A stretch of DNA of 64,000 nt, from contig CAJUSJ010000008.1 in NCBI GenBank assembly GCA_910588865.1, positions 1 through 64,000 on the forward strand, in the 5' to 3' direction. The stretch comes from an uncultured Lachnospiraceae bacterium. GTDB lineage: Bacteria > Bacillota > Clostridia > Lachnospirales > Lachnospiraceae. Under the pieces are notes generated by a model. That model saw nothing but the letters and a program-made list of their open reading frames with translations. It made no database searches and was not told the DNA's origin. Positions 23,911 to 32,470 of the stretch are shown piece after piece; position 1 is the first letter of the stretch; the number at the start of each line of letters is the position of its first letter. The translations under genes were made by a program, and so were the position numbers.

Positions 23911-25722
23911 ATGTGCGGAATTATTGGATACAGCGGTCCTCTCGAGGCCAAAAACATCTTGCTGGAAGGCCTGTCGCAGTTGGAATACCGGGGATACGAC
24001 AGCGCCGGCATCGCCTATTTTGATACAGCTTCCACAGTCCATGTGGTCAAGAAGACAGGAAAAGTCGCCAGGTTGAAAGAGGTTTCCATGCCTCATCACT
24101 CCCACTGCGGCATCGGCCACACCAGATGGGCCACCCACGGCGGGGTGGATGACATAAATGCCCATCCCCATCGGGCCGGGCGAGTGACTTTGATCCACAA
24201 CGGGATCATCGAAAATTATCACAGTCTCACGCAGGAGTTCTCCCTTGAAGACCGTCTGGTGTCCCAGACAGACTCCGAGGTGGCAGCGTGGGTACTTGAT
24301 TCCTTTTATGACGGGGACCCCAAAAGCGCCATAAAGCAGCTTGTGGAGCGCCTAGAAGGGTCTTATGGATTCTGCGTCATGTTTGACGACCGGCCTGGGG
24401 AGATCTACGGCATCCGCAGCGTCAGCCCCCTGGTGGCTGCCTACACCCACTCAGGGGCCCTGATCGCCTCTGACTTAACCGCCCTCATCCCCTATACCAG
24501 GAACTATTTTGTGGTCCCGGAGAACCATATCGTGAAGCTGACAGGCTACAAGATCAGCCTCTATCACATGGATGGCTCCCCCGCTGTCCCTGAGACGCTG
24601 GAAGTGAACTGGAACATGGACGCTGCCATGAAAAACGGGTTTCCCCATTTTATGCTTAAGGAAATCCATGAACAGCCGGAAGCCCTGAAAAATACCATCC
24701 TTCCCCGCGTTGTCAGGGGACTTCCCGATTTTACCGACGACCAGATCCCTGATGACCTTTTTACGGCATGCGCCCAAGTCCATGTGGTGGCCTGCGGCAC
24801 TGCCATGCACGCGGGCATTGTGGCAAAATCCCTTATGGAACCTGCCCTTCGGATCCCGGTGACGGTTTCCATTGCCTCCGAGTTCCGCTATGAGGACCCG
24901 CTCATCGATGAAAAGACCCTGGTGATCATCATCTCCCAGTCCGGGGAGACCATTGACACCTTAGCCGCTCTCCGCCTTGCCAAAAGCCGGGGCTCCAAAA
25001 CCCTTGCCATCGTCAATGTGAAGGGTTCCACCATTGCCAGGGAGAGCCATCATATCCTGTACACTCACGCGGGCCCTGAGATCGCCGTGGCCAGTACCAA
25101 GGCCTACTCCGTACAGCTCGCGGCCCTCTACATGATCAGCTGCCGCATGGCTCTTGTCCGGGGAAACTTTTCCAGGGACCAGGCTGTTTCCTTCCTCACC
25201 AAGCTTCTGGATGCCATCCCTGCCATGGAGGCCATGATCGCCCAAAAGGATGTGGAAAAAGAGCTGGTGACCCACTTGATCCAACAGCATGATACGTTTT
25301 TTATGGGACGTGGGCTTGACTATGCCTTTTCCCTTGAGGGCGCTCTCAAGCTGAAAGAGATCTCCTATATCCATGCGGAGGCCTATGCTGCCGGAGAGTT
25401 AAAACACGGCACCATTGCCCTGGTGGCTCCCGGGGTCCCTGTGATCGCCATTGCCACCCAGGAACACGTTTTTTCCAAGACCATCTCCAATGTCCGGGAG
25501 GTGAAGGCCAGGGGAGCTTTCGTCATCCTGCTGACAAAGGAACACAAGGACATAGAAGACGGGCTGGCGGACATCCATATCAGGATTCCGGATTTGGATG
25601 ACCGTTTTACCGTATTTCCCATTGCTGTCATCCTTCAGCTCATTGCCTACTATGCTTCCATCGGCAAAAATCTTGATGTGGATCAGCCAAGAAACCTGGC
25701 AAAGTCCGTTACCGTAGAATAA
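23911..25722 (+). CDS. glmS: Glutamine--fructose-6-phosphate aminotransferase
   Basis: 603 residues. The true start is ATG 23911, giving MCGIIGYSG with the nucleophile Cys as residue 2 after Met removal; an in-frame ATG five codons earlier would bury it. The glutaminase half (1-240) is followed by two SIS domains that bind the sugar (SQSGETIDT, STKAYSVQL), ending in DQPRNLAKSVTVE, the standard C-terminus. It makes glucosamine-6-phosphate, the first committed amino sugar for the wall. Controlled by the ribozyme upstream. Confidence 0.98.
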   Translation: MCGIIGYSGPLEAKNILLEGLSQLEYRGYDSAGIAYFDTASTVHVVKKTGKVARLKEVSMPHHSHCGIGHTRWATHGGVDDINAHPHRAGRVTLIHNGIIENYHSLTQEFSLEDRLVSQTDSEVAAWVLDSFYDGDPKSAIKQLVERLEGSYGFCVMFDDRPGEIYGIRSVSPLVAAYTHSGALIASDLTALIPYTRNYFVVPENHIVKLTGYKISLYHMDGSPAVPETLEVNWNMDAAMKNGFPHFMLKEIHEQPEALKNTILPRVVRGLPDFTDDQIPDDLFTACAQVHVVACGTAMHAGIVAKSLMEPALRIPVTVSIASEFRYEDPLIDEKTLVIIISQSGETIDTLAALRLAKSRGSKTLAIVNVKGSTIARESHHILYTHAGPEIAVASTKAYSVQLAALYMISCRMALVRGNFSRDQAVSFLTKLLDAIPAMEAMIAQKDVEKELVTHLIQQHDTFFMGRGLDYAFSLEGALKLKEISYIHAEAYAAGELKHGTIALVAPGVPVIAIATQEHVFSKTISNVREVKARGAFVILLTKEHKDIEDGLADIHIRIPDLDDRFTVFPIAVILQLIAYYASIGKNLDVDQPRNLAKSVTVE

Positions 25723-25734
25723 CTCAATAGAATA

Positions 25735-25765
25735 GGGGACTGTCCTTCTTTCCTGGACAGTCCCC
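25735..25765. terminator. Bidirectional terminator between glmS and the cytidylate-kinase-like gene
   Basis: GGGGACTGTCC and GGACAGTCCCC form a perfect 11-base stem between convergent genes. T-richness after the stem is modest on both strands. Confidence 0.7.
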
Positions 25766-25780
25766 TGCTGTAATAACCAT

Positions 25781-26413
25781 CTACTTTCTGTTAGCCATCT
25801 TGATCTTCGAGAAATCTTGGATGATCTGAACCGCTCCGTCTATACCTGTAACGCTGCTGTTGATACACAGGTCATAGCTTCTGGCATCGCCCCACTTCTT
25901 ATTCGCGTAATAATTGTAGTAGCTTGCCCTCTGCTTGTCGGTCTTAATCATGATATCTTTGGCCTTAGCCTCTGTGACATTGTACAAATCCTTCAGATAG
26001 GCCAGCCTGTCAGCCTCATACCCGCTGATAAACACCGTGACCGCACAGGGATTGTCCGCTAAGGCGTAGTCAGCGCACCGGCCCACAATGACGCAGGACT
26101 CCTCACTGGCCAGCTTCTTGATGGTGTCAAACTGAGCCAGGAAAATCTTGTGGTTGATGGGCATATCCATGTAGGCCGAGGTGGTGTAGCCAAGAGAATA
26201 GGTATCCATGACCAAGGAATACAAAAAACTGTTGGTAGGCTTCTCATCGTGAGTCTCAAACAGTTCCTGGCACAGGCCGCTGTGCTTTGCCGCCTCTGCC
26301 AGCAGTTCCTTGTTGTAGCACTTTACCCCCATGACTTCCGCCAGCTTTCTCCCGATCAGATTCCCTTTGCTCCCACAATGCCTTCCGATTGTAACGACTA
26401 AATGATCACTCAT
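25781..26413 (-). CDS. Cytidylate-kinase-like P-loop protein
   Basis: 210 residues. VVTIGRHCGSKGNLIGRKLAE is a P-loop variant of the cytidylate-kinase-like family (Pfam Cytidylate_kin2), with CVIVGRCADYALAD and an Asp/Arg-rich lid (DIMIKTDKQRASYYNYY). True CMP kinases have a different substrate-binding insert. The substrate of this family is uncertain. ATG 26413 follows GGAGAAGGG. Single-gene unit between convergent terminator and promoter. Confidence 0.85.
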   Translation of the reverse strand: MSDHLVVTIGRHCGSKGNLIGRKLAEVMGVKCYNKELLAEAAKHSGLCQELFETHDEKPTNSFLYSLVMDTYSLGYTTSAYMDMPINHKIFLAQFDTIKKLASEESCVIVGRCADYALADNPCAVTVFISGYEADRLAYLKDLYNVTEAKAKDIMIKTDKQRASYYNYYANKKWGDARSYDLCINSSVTGIDGAVQIIQDFSKIKMANRK

Positions 26414-26471
26414 AAACCCTTCTCCTTTCCACAATCTCTTGTTGTCATACAAATTATTTTTTTATATGTAT

Positions 26472-26500
26472 ATTATACAACAAAAAAAGCGAAAAGTACA
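26472..26500 (-). promoter_or_regulatory. Promoter of the cytidylate-kinase-like gene
   Basis: Minus strand: perfect TATAAT (26472-26477) with a 17-base spacer from TGTACT (26495-26500), a weak -35. It overlaps the space just after the pseudouridine synthase stop codon. Confidence 0.5.
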
Positions 26501-26507
26501 CGATTTT

Positions 26508-27422
26508 TCACATATTTCGCAATTTTGTCAGCAGATCTTGGAAATACTGGGGAAGGGGAGAGCGGCACTCCATATATTCTCCGGTTCTGGGATGAACGAA
26601 TCCCAGAACCCCCGCATGGAGCGTCTGGCCCTGAAGCTTAAAGGGGCATCGTTCCGGTCCATAGACCGAATCCCCTAAAACGGGATGATGGATGCTGGCC
26701 ATGTGGACGCGGATCTGGTGGGTGCGTCCTGTCTCCAGTCTGCACTCAATATAGGTAAACTGGCCAAACCGCTCCAAGACCCGGTAGTGGGTTACTGCCC
26801 GCCGGCCGTTTTTTTCATTGACACACATCTTCTTCCTGTCCCCTGGATTGCGGCCGATCGGAGCGTCTACGGTTCCCTCCTCTTCCTTTATAACGCCATG
26901 GACAACAGCCTGATACCTTCGGTTGATGGTGTGGTCCTTAAGCTGCCTGGCGATGGAGCTGTGGGCCGTATCATTTTTGCATACGATCAGCACGCCGGTA
27001 GTATCCTTGTCAATGCGGTGGACAATGCCTGGCCGGTGAACCCCGTTGATGGCAGAGAGTTCATCCCTGCAGTGGTACATAAGCCCGTTGACCAGGGTGC
27101 CGCTGTAATGTCCAGGCGCCGGATGAACTACCATACCTTTTGGCTTGTTGATCAGAATCACATCCCGGTCCTCGTAGAGAATGTCCAGGTCCATGGACTC
27201 TGCCTGTATCTCCAGCTCCGCCGGCTCTGGCACATTAAGCTCCACACAGTCCCCTTCCAGGGTCTTATAGTTGGCCTTCACCGGCTGACCATTGACCAGC
27301 ACGGCCTCTGACTTCAAAAGCTTCTGGACATGGGATCTGGACAGCTCCGGAAAGGTCCTGGATATGGTCACATCGATCCTGCCTCCCTTTTCCTCAGGCG
27401 AGACAAAAAAAGTCCGCTTCAC
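26508..27422 (-). CDS. RluA-family 23S rRNA pseudouridine synthase (RluD-like)
   Basis: 304 residues. An S4 RNA-binding domain (SRSHVQKLLKSEAVLVNGQ, about 13-75) precedes the synthase domain with GIVHRIDKDTTGVLIV, whose Asp is the catalytic residue, and GRTHQIRVHM near the end. The S4 domain fits RluD, which modifies helix 69 of 23S rRNA, but the exact target cannot be read from sequence. It overlaps lspA by four bases, the usual lspA-rluD pairing of Firmicutes. Confidence 0.92.
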   Translation of the reverse strand: MKRTFFVSPEEKGGRIDVTISRTFPELSRSHVQKLLKSEAVLVNGQPVKANYKTLEGDCVELNVPEPAELEIQAESMDLDILYEDRDVILINKPKGMVVHPAPGHYSGTLVNGLMYHCRDELSAINGVHRPGIVHRIDKDTTGVLIVCKNDTAHSSIARQLKDHTINRRYQAVVHGVIKEEEGTVDAPIGRNPGDRKKMCVNEKNGRRAVTHYRVLERFGQFTYIECRLETGRTHQIRVHMASIHHPVLGDSVYGPERCPFKLQGQTLHAGVLGFVHPRTGEYMECRSPLPQYFQDLLTKLRNM

Positions 27423-27934
27423 ACCTTCTCCTTTCTTTTGGGGTACAGCATATCAAACTCCTCATCCTTATAATACCACAGAAAAAGGATGGCAAGGACA
27501 GCTGTCCCCACTGTCACATAGCAGTCAGCCACATTAAAAATCGGAAAATTGATGAGTTTAAAATACAGAAAATCCACCACATAGCCCTGGGACACCCTGT
27601 CGATCAGGTTGCCTGCCGCTCCGGCGCAGATCACGGTCAGACAGGCCTCCAGCGGAACAAAGCGTCTTCCTGCCGGAAGCTTGGCCATAACATACACCAC
27701 AGCGGCAAAGACACACACCGCGATCACAAAGAAAAAGGTCTGCCGCCCCTGCAGTATCCCAAATGCCGCCCCTCGGTTTTCCGAGTAGAATAATTCAAAC
27801 ACTCCATCCCAGATAACATAGGGACTGTTTCCCATAAGATTCTTTACCACCAGCTTTTTTGTCCACTGGTCCACCGCCGTCAGACACAGTATCCCCAGGG
27901 CAAAGCCCATCATATGGCCCCGTTTTTCTTTCAT
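27419..27934 (-). CDS. lspA: Lipoprotein signal peptidase (signal peptidase II)
   Basis: 171 residues with four membrane spans. AGNLIDRV and FNVADCYVTVG hold the two catalytic aspartates, and NRGAAFG is also conserved. It cleaves signal peptides of prolipoproteins such as those encoded at 32471 and 52569. The start follows GGAGG. The C-terminal ten residues are basic. Confidence 0.96.
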   Translation of the reverse strand: MKEKRGHMMGFALGILCLTAVDQWTKKLVVKNLMGNSPYVIWDGVFELFYSENRGAAFGILQGRQTFFFVIAVCVFAAVVYVMAKLPAGRRFVPLEACLTVICAGAAGNLIDRVSQGYVVDFLYFKLINFPIFNVADCYVTVGTAVLAILFLWYYKDEEFDMLYPKRKEKV

Positions 27935-27955
27935 ACGTATAACCTCCGTGTATTT

Positions 27956-29047
27956 TTACCGGAGAACAGCCGAAAGTCCGGCTCTCATCTCCTCCTCTGT
28001 CACCGTCCTGTCCACAAAAGCGCGGCCGATCTCCTTTAGAAGTATAAAACGGATAGCGTTTCCATCCATCTTTTTGTCACTTTTTGTGTCCTCAAGCACC
28101 TTCTCACAGGACAGGCCTTCCGCGCTCACAGGCATATAGAGATACTCCATAAGGTCTGTCAGGGAGCTGGCCGCCTCTTTCGGCAGGTATCCCCTGTCCG
28201 TGGAAATCTTTACAGCGCCTATGCACCCCAAGCCTACACAGTGGCCGTGAAGCATGGAAAAGGAAAGCCGCTTCTCTAAGGCATGGCCTAAGGTGTGGCC
28301 GAAATTCAGCAGCGCCCGCGCTCCCTGTTCCCTGGGGTCCTCCTCCACTACCTTTCTCTTAATCTCATCGCTCCTGGCGATCATCTCAAGGCAGATCCCC
28401 AGATCACGTTTTCGGATCTCCTCCCTGTGGACATTCAGCCAGTCATAGTATTCCCTATCCTGGATCAGTCCATGCTTGATCACCTCGCCCATGCCAGAAG
28501 AATACTGCTCCTGGGACAAGGTTCGTAAAGCGGCCACATTGGTGTACACAAGGCTTGGCATATGGAACGCTCCCACCATATTTTTGTAGGAAGCAAAATC
28601 TACCCCTGTCTTGCCCCCGATGCTGCTGTCTACCTGGGAGAGCAATGTGGTTGGGATCTGGATAAAGGATATCCCTCTTAGATAAGTAGCCGCGCCATAG
28701 CCGCACAGATCTCCCACCACGCCGCCGCCTAAGGCTACCAGCCAGTCCCTCCGGTCAAAGCGCGCTTTAATCAACGTCTCGTAAAGCTTCTGTACGGTGT
28801 CCAGGTTCTTGCTCTCCTCACCCGCTGGAAAGACAAATGTGTCAACCTCTTTACAGCAGCCTGCCAGAATCCCCTTTACCTCCTCAAGGTACAGCCCAGC
28901 CACCGTAGAGTCGGTGACAACACACACCCGCCGCCCTTCCACCGGCAGCTTCTTGACCTCACCTGCCAGATTGTCAAAGGAGCTGTCCAGCACGATATCA
29001 TAGCCGGCCTTCCCATCTTTATTGTGTACCGTTAATGTCTTTGGCAT
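27956..29047 (-). CDS. aroB: 3-dehydroquinate synthase
   Basis: 363 residues. GGGVVGDLCGYGAATYLRG binds NAD, and the metal ligands lie in GMGEVIKHG, NFGHTLGHALE and HGHCVGLG. It turns DAHP into 3-dehydroquinate, the second step of the shikimate pathway. ATG 29047 follows AAAAGGAG; the open frame upstream is not conserved. Linked to lspA by a 21-base gap. No other aro gene is in the window. Confidence 0.97.
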   Translation of the reverse strand: MPKTLTVHNKDGKAGYDIVLDSSFDNLAGEVKKLPVEGRRVCVVTDSTVAGLYLEEVKGILAGCCKEVDTFVFPAGEESKNLDTVQKLYETLIKARFDRRDWLVALGGGVVGDLCGYGAATYLRGISFIQIPTTLLSQVDSSIGGKTGVDFASYKNMVGAFHMPSLVYTNVAALRTLSQEQYSSGMGEVIKHGLIQDREYYDWLNVHREEIRKRDLGICLEMIARSDEIKRKVVEEDPREQGARALLNFGHTLGHALEKRLSFSMLHGHCVGLGCIGAVKISTDRGYLPKEAASSLTDLMEYLYMPVSAEGLSCEKVLEDTKSDKKMDGNAIRFILLKEIGRAFVDRTVTEEEMRAGLSAVLR

Positions 29048-29091
29048 AATATTTCTCCTTTTCAACCCCCGCGAGGCGCGTTTTTTACACC

Positions 29092-29141
29092 ACAAAAGAG
29101 CAAACGGCTTTCTGTGCGGCTTCACATGAAAAACCGTCTGC
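29092..29141 (-). terminator. Terminator between sepF and aroB
   Basis: On the minus strand GAGCAGACGGTTTT and AAAGCCGTTTGCTC form a mostly paired 14-base stem followed by TTTT. It lies 16 bases after the sepF stop and should end or attenuate transcription before aroB. Confidence 0.7.
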
Positions 29142-29156
29142 TCACCATCACTTGCT

Positions 29157-29690
29157 CTATAACCGCAGATTCAGCCCTGACATGTCAAGGCTTCCTCCGC
29201 CCCCGCCTCCCAGCATGTCCTGAAAATCCCCGGAAAGCTCCACGGAGTTGGGGGTAGCGATAAAGATATAGTTGGATATCTTCTGAAGATTGCCATCCAT
29301 GGAGTAAGTGGCTCCGGAAGAGAAATCAATGATTCTCTGGGCAATCTCTGTATGTAATCCTTCCATATTCAGAACCACAGCTTTCCCCGCGAGAAGGTAA
29401 TCGCAGATCTCTTTGGCATCTTCTATGGAAGTGGGTTTGATCATGGACACTTCCATGTTCCGCTTCATCGGAACGACTTTACTATTAGAAGAAGAACGTC
29501 CAAGAAACCTTGGCCTGGCCGGTTCCTCAGGCTCTTCGTCATCGTCATCGTAATACTCTTCGTCTCTTTTCCCAAACAGGCTTTTTCTGGGAGGTCTATC
29601 ATCTTCATCATAGTCGTCATCTAAAAAGTAGTCATCGTCATCACTTTCGCTCAGTCGCATGCTGTCCATAATTTTCCCTAACAAACTCAT
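29157..29690 (-). CDS. sepF: Cell division protein SepF
   Basis: 177 residues: an amphipathic start (MSLLGKIMDSMRL) that binds membrane, an acidic disordered stretch (16-60) and the SepF core (about 85-177) with MIKPTSIEDAKEICDYLLAGKAVVLNMEGL and RIIDFSSGATYSMDG. SepF rings bundle FtsZ and tether it to the membrane. It follows yggS in the same operon, as in most Gram-positives. Confidence 0.95.
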   Translation of the reverse strand: MSLLGKIMDSMRLSESDDDDYFLDDDYDEDDRPPRKSLFGKRDEEYYDDDDEEPEEPARPRFLGRSSSNSKVVPMKRNMEVSMIKPTSIEDAKEICDYLLAGKAVVLNMEGLHTEIAQRIIDFSSGATYSMDGNLQKISNYIFIATPNSVELSGDFQDMLGGGGGGSLDMSGLNLRL

Positions 29691-29707
29691 ATATGTTCTC
29701 CCATCTT

Positions 29708-30391
29708 CTATCGTGCACCGAATATTCCAGTGCCTACCCTCACCATGGTCGCTCCCTCCTCGATCGCGACCTGGAAGTCACCAGTCATTCCCATAGAGAG
29801 TATGTCCATGGTAACATTATCAATGTTTTTACTTTTGATGTCAACATAAAATTGATACAATTTTCTAAAAACTCCCCGATTATCTTCAGCACATGAGACA
29901 AAGGGAGCAATGGTCATCAGGCCCCGGACCTTCACATGGGGGAAATTTTTAATCTCACAGAGAGCCTCCTCCACTTCCTCCAGAAAAAATCCGAACTTGC
30001 TCTCCTCCCTGGCCGCGTTGACCTCCAAAAGGATGTCCGTGACCAGCTCCTGTCTGGCAGACTCCTTCTCAATCTCCCTCACAAGCCGGATGGAATCCGC
30101 TGAGTGGATCAGAGCGGTCTTTCCTGTGACCTGCCGCACCTTGTTGGTCTGGAGATGGCCGATCATGTGCCACTTCGCGTCTGACGGCATCTGGGGGATC
30201 TTTGAGACCAGTTCCTGTACCTTGTTCTCCCCGAACTGTCGGGCTCCTGCCTCATACGCGCTTTTCAGCATGTCCACTGGCTTTGTCTTGCTGACCGCCA
30301 CCAGCGTCACTTCCCTCTCATCTCTCCCCACCCGCCTGCAGGCCTCCCCGATCTGTTCCTCTATCTTGCGCAAATTCTCCCTGATCTCCAT
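29708..30391 (-). CDS. yggS: YggS family pyridoxal-phosphate-binding protein
   Basis: 227 residues forming a single PLP-binding TIM barrel. Lys in TLVAVSKTKPVDM binds PLP, and the end SMGMTGDFQVAIEEGATMVRVGTGIFG holds the phosphate cup. These proteins buffer PLP and amino acid pools and have no known catalytic reaction. ATG 30391 follows AGGAGG. It precedes sepF by 17 bases. Confidence 0.95.
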   Translation of the reverse strand: MEIRENLRKIEEQIGEACRRVGRDEREVTLVAVSKTKPVDMLKSAYEAGARQFGENKVQELVSKIPQMPSDAKWHMIGHLQTNKVRQVTGKTALIHSADSIRLVREIEKESARQELVTDILLEVNAAREESKFGFFLEEVEEALCEIKNFPHVKVRGLMTIAPFVSCAEDNRGVFRKLYQFYVDIKSKNIDNVTMDILSMGMTGDFQVAIEEGATMVRVGTGIFGAR

Positions 30392-30434
30392 ATGCTTTTC
30401 CTCCTGCCTCTGGCTGCCAGCGGCTCTCCTGTTG

Positions 30435-31835
30435 TTATTGATAGACAAAGACGCCTTCCTTCTCAATAAGGGAAGCATTTAACACGATATGGTCATAGAC
30501 ATTAAGCCCATAACTCATGTTTTTCCTGATGGTATAAAATTCATCGCTCTGGGCCAGAACCTCAATCTGCTTAAACACCGCGTAACCTCGGTTTATGTTG
30601 TAAACTCCCTGGAGCGAGGCGGTAATCCCTACCTGAAACCTCTCTGATGAATCGGGCCTCACCAGATAATCTCCTGCCTGGATCACCTGATCCTTATCAC
30701 AATCTATGTAGTAATATTCATCATTGGAATAGTAGATAGTGGCAGGCACAAACAAGACAGAAGTGCCGGCCTCTGTGTAAACTTCCTTATTAAATCCATC
30801 CTCCAGCCCGTCTCCTCCTTTTGTAAGGAAATCCACAGGCACCAGATAAAAGTTCTTGGTGGTGACGGAGCTGATTGGGATCTTTAAGCCCTCTGTGACA
30901 GATGTCATGATCTCAAAGTCCACATAGCGGTCCGTGACAAACTGTACCATATATTTGTCAAAATCCAGCTTTCCATAAGCTTTCCCGTCACTTCCGGTAA
31001 CAATGGCAAAGGCAGCGTTTGTAACTAAATTGTGGCTAGGAAAAGACACCCGGACGCTTCCCTGGGAACTGAATTCCAGGGCATCATCCTCTTCAATCTG
31101 AAACACCACTGACCAGGAGTCGTCCGTGATCACCTTATATATGGGCGTTCCCGGCTCAACCCGCTGCCCCGCTTTTGTGATGGCCCTGGTATACTGGCTC
31201 TGGTCAAACACCGTCTCGCTGATCTGGGGAACCGTAAGGCTCTCAAAACCGTCAATGCCATAGGAAACCACCCCGCTGACCGGTGTGAATACCCGCTTAA
31301 ATTGGATCCCCATTTCCTCAATCAGCTGTTCCTGACTGTCTAGAGCGTTAAAATTGGTGTACTCCATCACCATGGCTTCCAGTGTATATCTGGCATCGTA
31401 AATCGCGTCAAATTTCTCGTCAGAATAGGTTGTGCTGTAAGCATTTAACTGCCTTCGTATATTAGAAAGGTCCTGGTCTGTGAGAGCCCCCGGACCCTGG
31501 TCCTGCTCCTCCAGAAAGGAAGACAGATTTCCACTTTCATCGATGGAGTATATACATGTGTTGACAGACGCCCTTTTTCCTTCCCTTACATAATAATTGA
31601 TGTAACCCGCGCTGTCCGCGTACTCTGTGGTCTCCTGCCTGAGAATAATCCCGGTATAACTTTTGTCATCCACGATGGACCCGTCAGCCACCTCGTAAAA
31701 CTGTATCTTCTCCTTTTTCAGATAAGTGTACACACTGAAAACCATATAAATGAAAATCGCGGCAAAAATCAGCATCCCTATGTTCAGGTTCAAAGGCTTT
31801 TTATATTTTATGATCTTGCCTTTCTTCTTTGCCAT
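30435..31835 (-). CDS. HlyD-like membrane protein upstream of yggS-sepF
   Basis: 466 residues. A basic start (AKKKGKIIKYKKP), one membrane span (about 19-37), then an extracellular region. FTPVSGVVSYGIDGFE and GQRVEPGTPIYKVITDD have the lipoyl-like strand pattern of HlyD/RND adaptor proteins, and the C-terminal part (about 330-440) resembles the beta-barrel of that family. No transporter gene is nearby, so it is not an ordinary secretion adaptor. Its constant place with sepF suggests a role at the septum or envelope (inference). ATG 31835 follows AGGAAGGAG. Confidence 0.7.
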   Translation of the reverse strand: MAKKKGKIIKYKKPLNLNIGMLIFAAIFIYMVFSVYTYLKKEKIQFYEVADGSIVDDKSYTGIILRQETTEYADSAGYINYYVREGKRASVNTCIYSIDESGNLSSFLEEQDQGPGALTDQDLSNIRRQLNAYSTTYSDEKFDAIYDARYTLEAMVMEYTNFNALDSQEQLIEEMGIQFKRVFTPVSGVVSYGIDGFESLTVPQISETVFDQSQYTRAITKAGQRVEPGTPIYKVITDDSWSVVFQIEEDDALEFSSQGSVRVSFPSHNLVTNAAFAIVTGSDGKAYGKLDFDKYMVQFVTDRYVDFEIMTSVTEGLKIPISSVTTKNFYLVPVDFLTKGGDGLEDGFNKEVYTEAGTSVLFVPATIYYSNDEYYYIDCDKDQVIQAGDYLVRPDSSERFQVGITASLQGVYNINRGYAVFKQIEVLAQSDEFYTIRKNMSYGLNVYDHIVLNASLIEKEGVFVYQ

Positions 31836-31878
31836 ATGGATCTCCTTCCTCCCAGGTACTGAAAACCACACCCTATCT

Positions 31879-31907
31879 ATTATACGAGGAAATGAAAAAA
31901 AGTTCAA
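31879..31907 (-). promoter_or_regulatory. Promoter of the HlyD-like-yggS-sepF operon
   Basis: Minus strand: TTGAAC (31902-31907), 17-base spacer, perfect TATAAT (31879-31884), 44 bases before the ATG. Confidence 0.8.
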
Positions 31908-31920
31908 GGTTTTAGAACTT

Positions 31921-31947
31921 AAAAAAGGGGTCTGAAACCAGACCCCC
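31921..31947 (-). terminator. Terminator after the small P-loop gene
   Basis: Minus strand: GGGGGTCTG, 4-base loop, CAGACCCC, then TTTTTT. Strong rho-independent form, 12 bases after the stop codon. Confidence 0.92.
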
Positions 31948-31959
31948 AATATCTATGTA

Positions 31960-32379
31960 TTATAAAGAGATAATAACATCCTTTTTTGCATTCTCAGGTA
32001 ATTCGTCGGCATCCAGTGACACGCTCAGAACGAAATCCACATGGAACTTCTCGCTGATGGCTTCCAACTCCCCAATGGCCTCGGAGATATCCTCGCCTTC
32101 CAGACAGGCAAGCTTTAAAAAACTGTCGAGGAACATGATCTCAAGATCGTGATCCTGTGAGATAATACCGCATACAAAACCAATAAAACCGGAACAGTCA
32201 GTAATATCAAATCCTTTTACATTGATCAATCGGATACGATTGTTCAGCTCATACATGTGCTTTGAACTTTTATCCAGATAAACGATAGACCCGTTGGCTG
32301 TCTTGATCGCCGCGTTTGCCTTGTCCAGCAAGTGCTTGGTCTTACCCTTACCCTTATTCCCTGCTATAATCTGCACCAT
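31960..32379 (-). CDS. Small P-loop protein of unknown function
   Basis: 139 residues with a Walker A motif at the very start (IIAGNKGKGKTKHLLDKA) and a Walker-B-like strand (DLEIMFLDSF) near 85. Databases often call such proteins twitching-motility-like, but no pilus genes are present and nothing supports that. It has no membrane span. It forms its own transcription unit with a good promoter and terminator between the D,D-carboxypeptidase and the HlyD-like gene. ATG 32379 follows AAGGAGG; the upstream open frame is AT-rich promoter DNA. Function unknown. Confidence 0.75.
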   Translation of the reverse strand: MVQIIAGNKGKGKTKHLLDKANAAIKTANGSIVYLDKSSKHMYELNNRIRLINVKGFDITDCSGFIGFVCGIISQDHDLEIMFLDSFLKLACLEGEDISEAIGELEAISEKFHVDFVLSVSLDADELPENAKKDVIISL

Positions 32380-32437
32380 AGTTGATGACCTCCTTGAGTT
32401 TATAAATTTGTATAAAAAGGCGATTAATTTAATACTA

Positions 32438-32466
32438 ATTATAGTATAAATAAGCAAAAAAGGCAA
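32438..32466 (-). promoter_or_regulatory. Promoter of the small P-loop gene
   Basis: Minus strand: TTGCCT (32461-32466), 17-base spacer, perfect TATAAT (32438-32443). It overlaps the start of the intergenic space after the carboxypeptidase gene. Confidence 0.75.
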
Positions 32467-32470
32467 TGAC

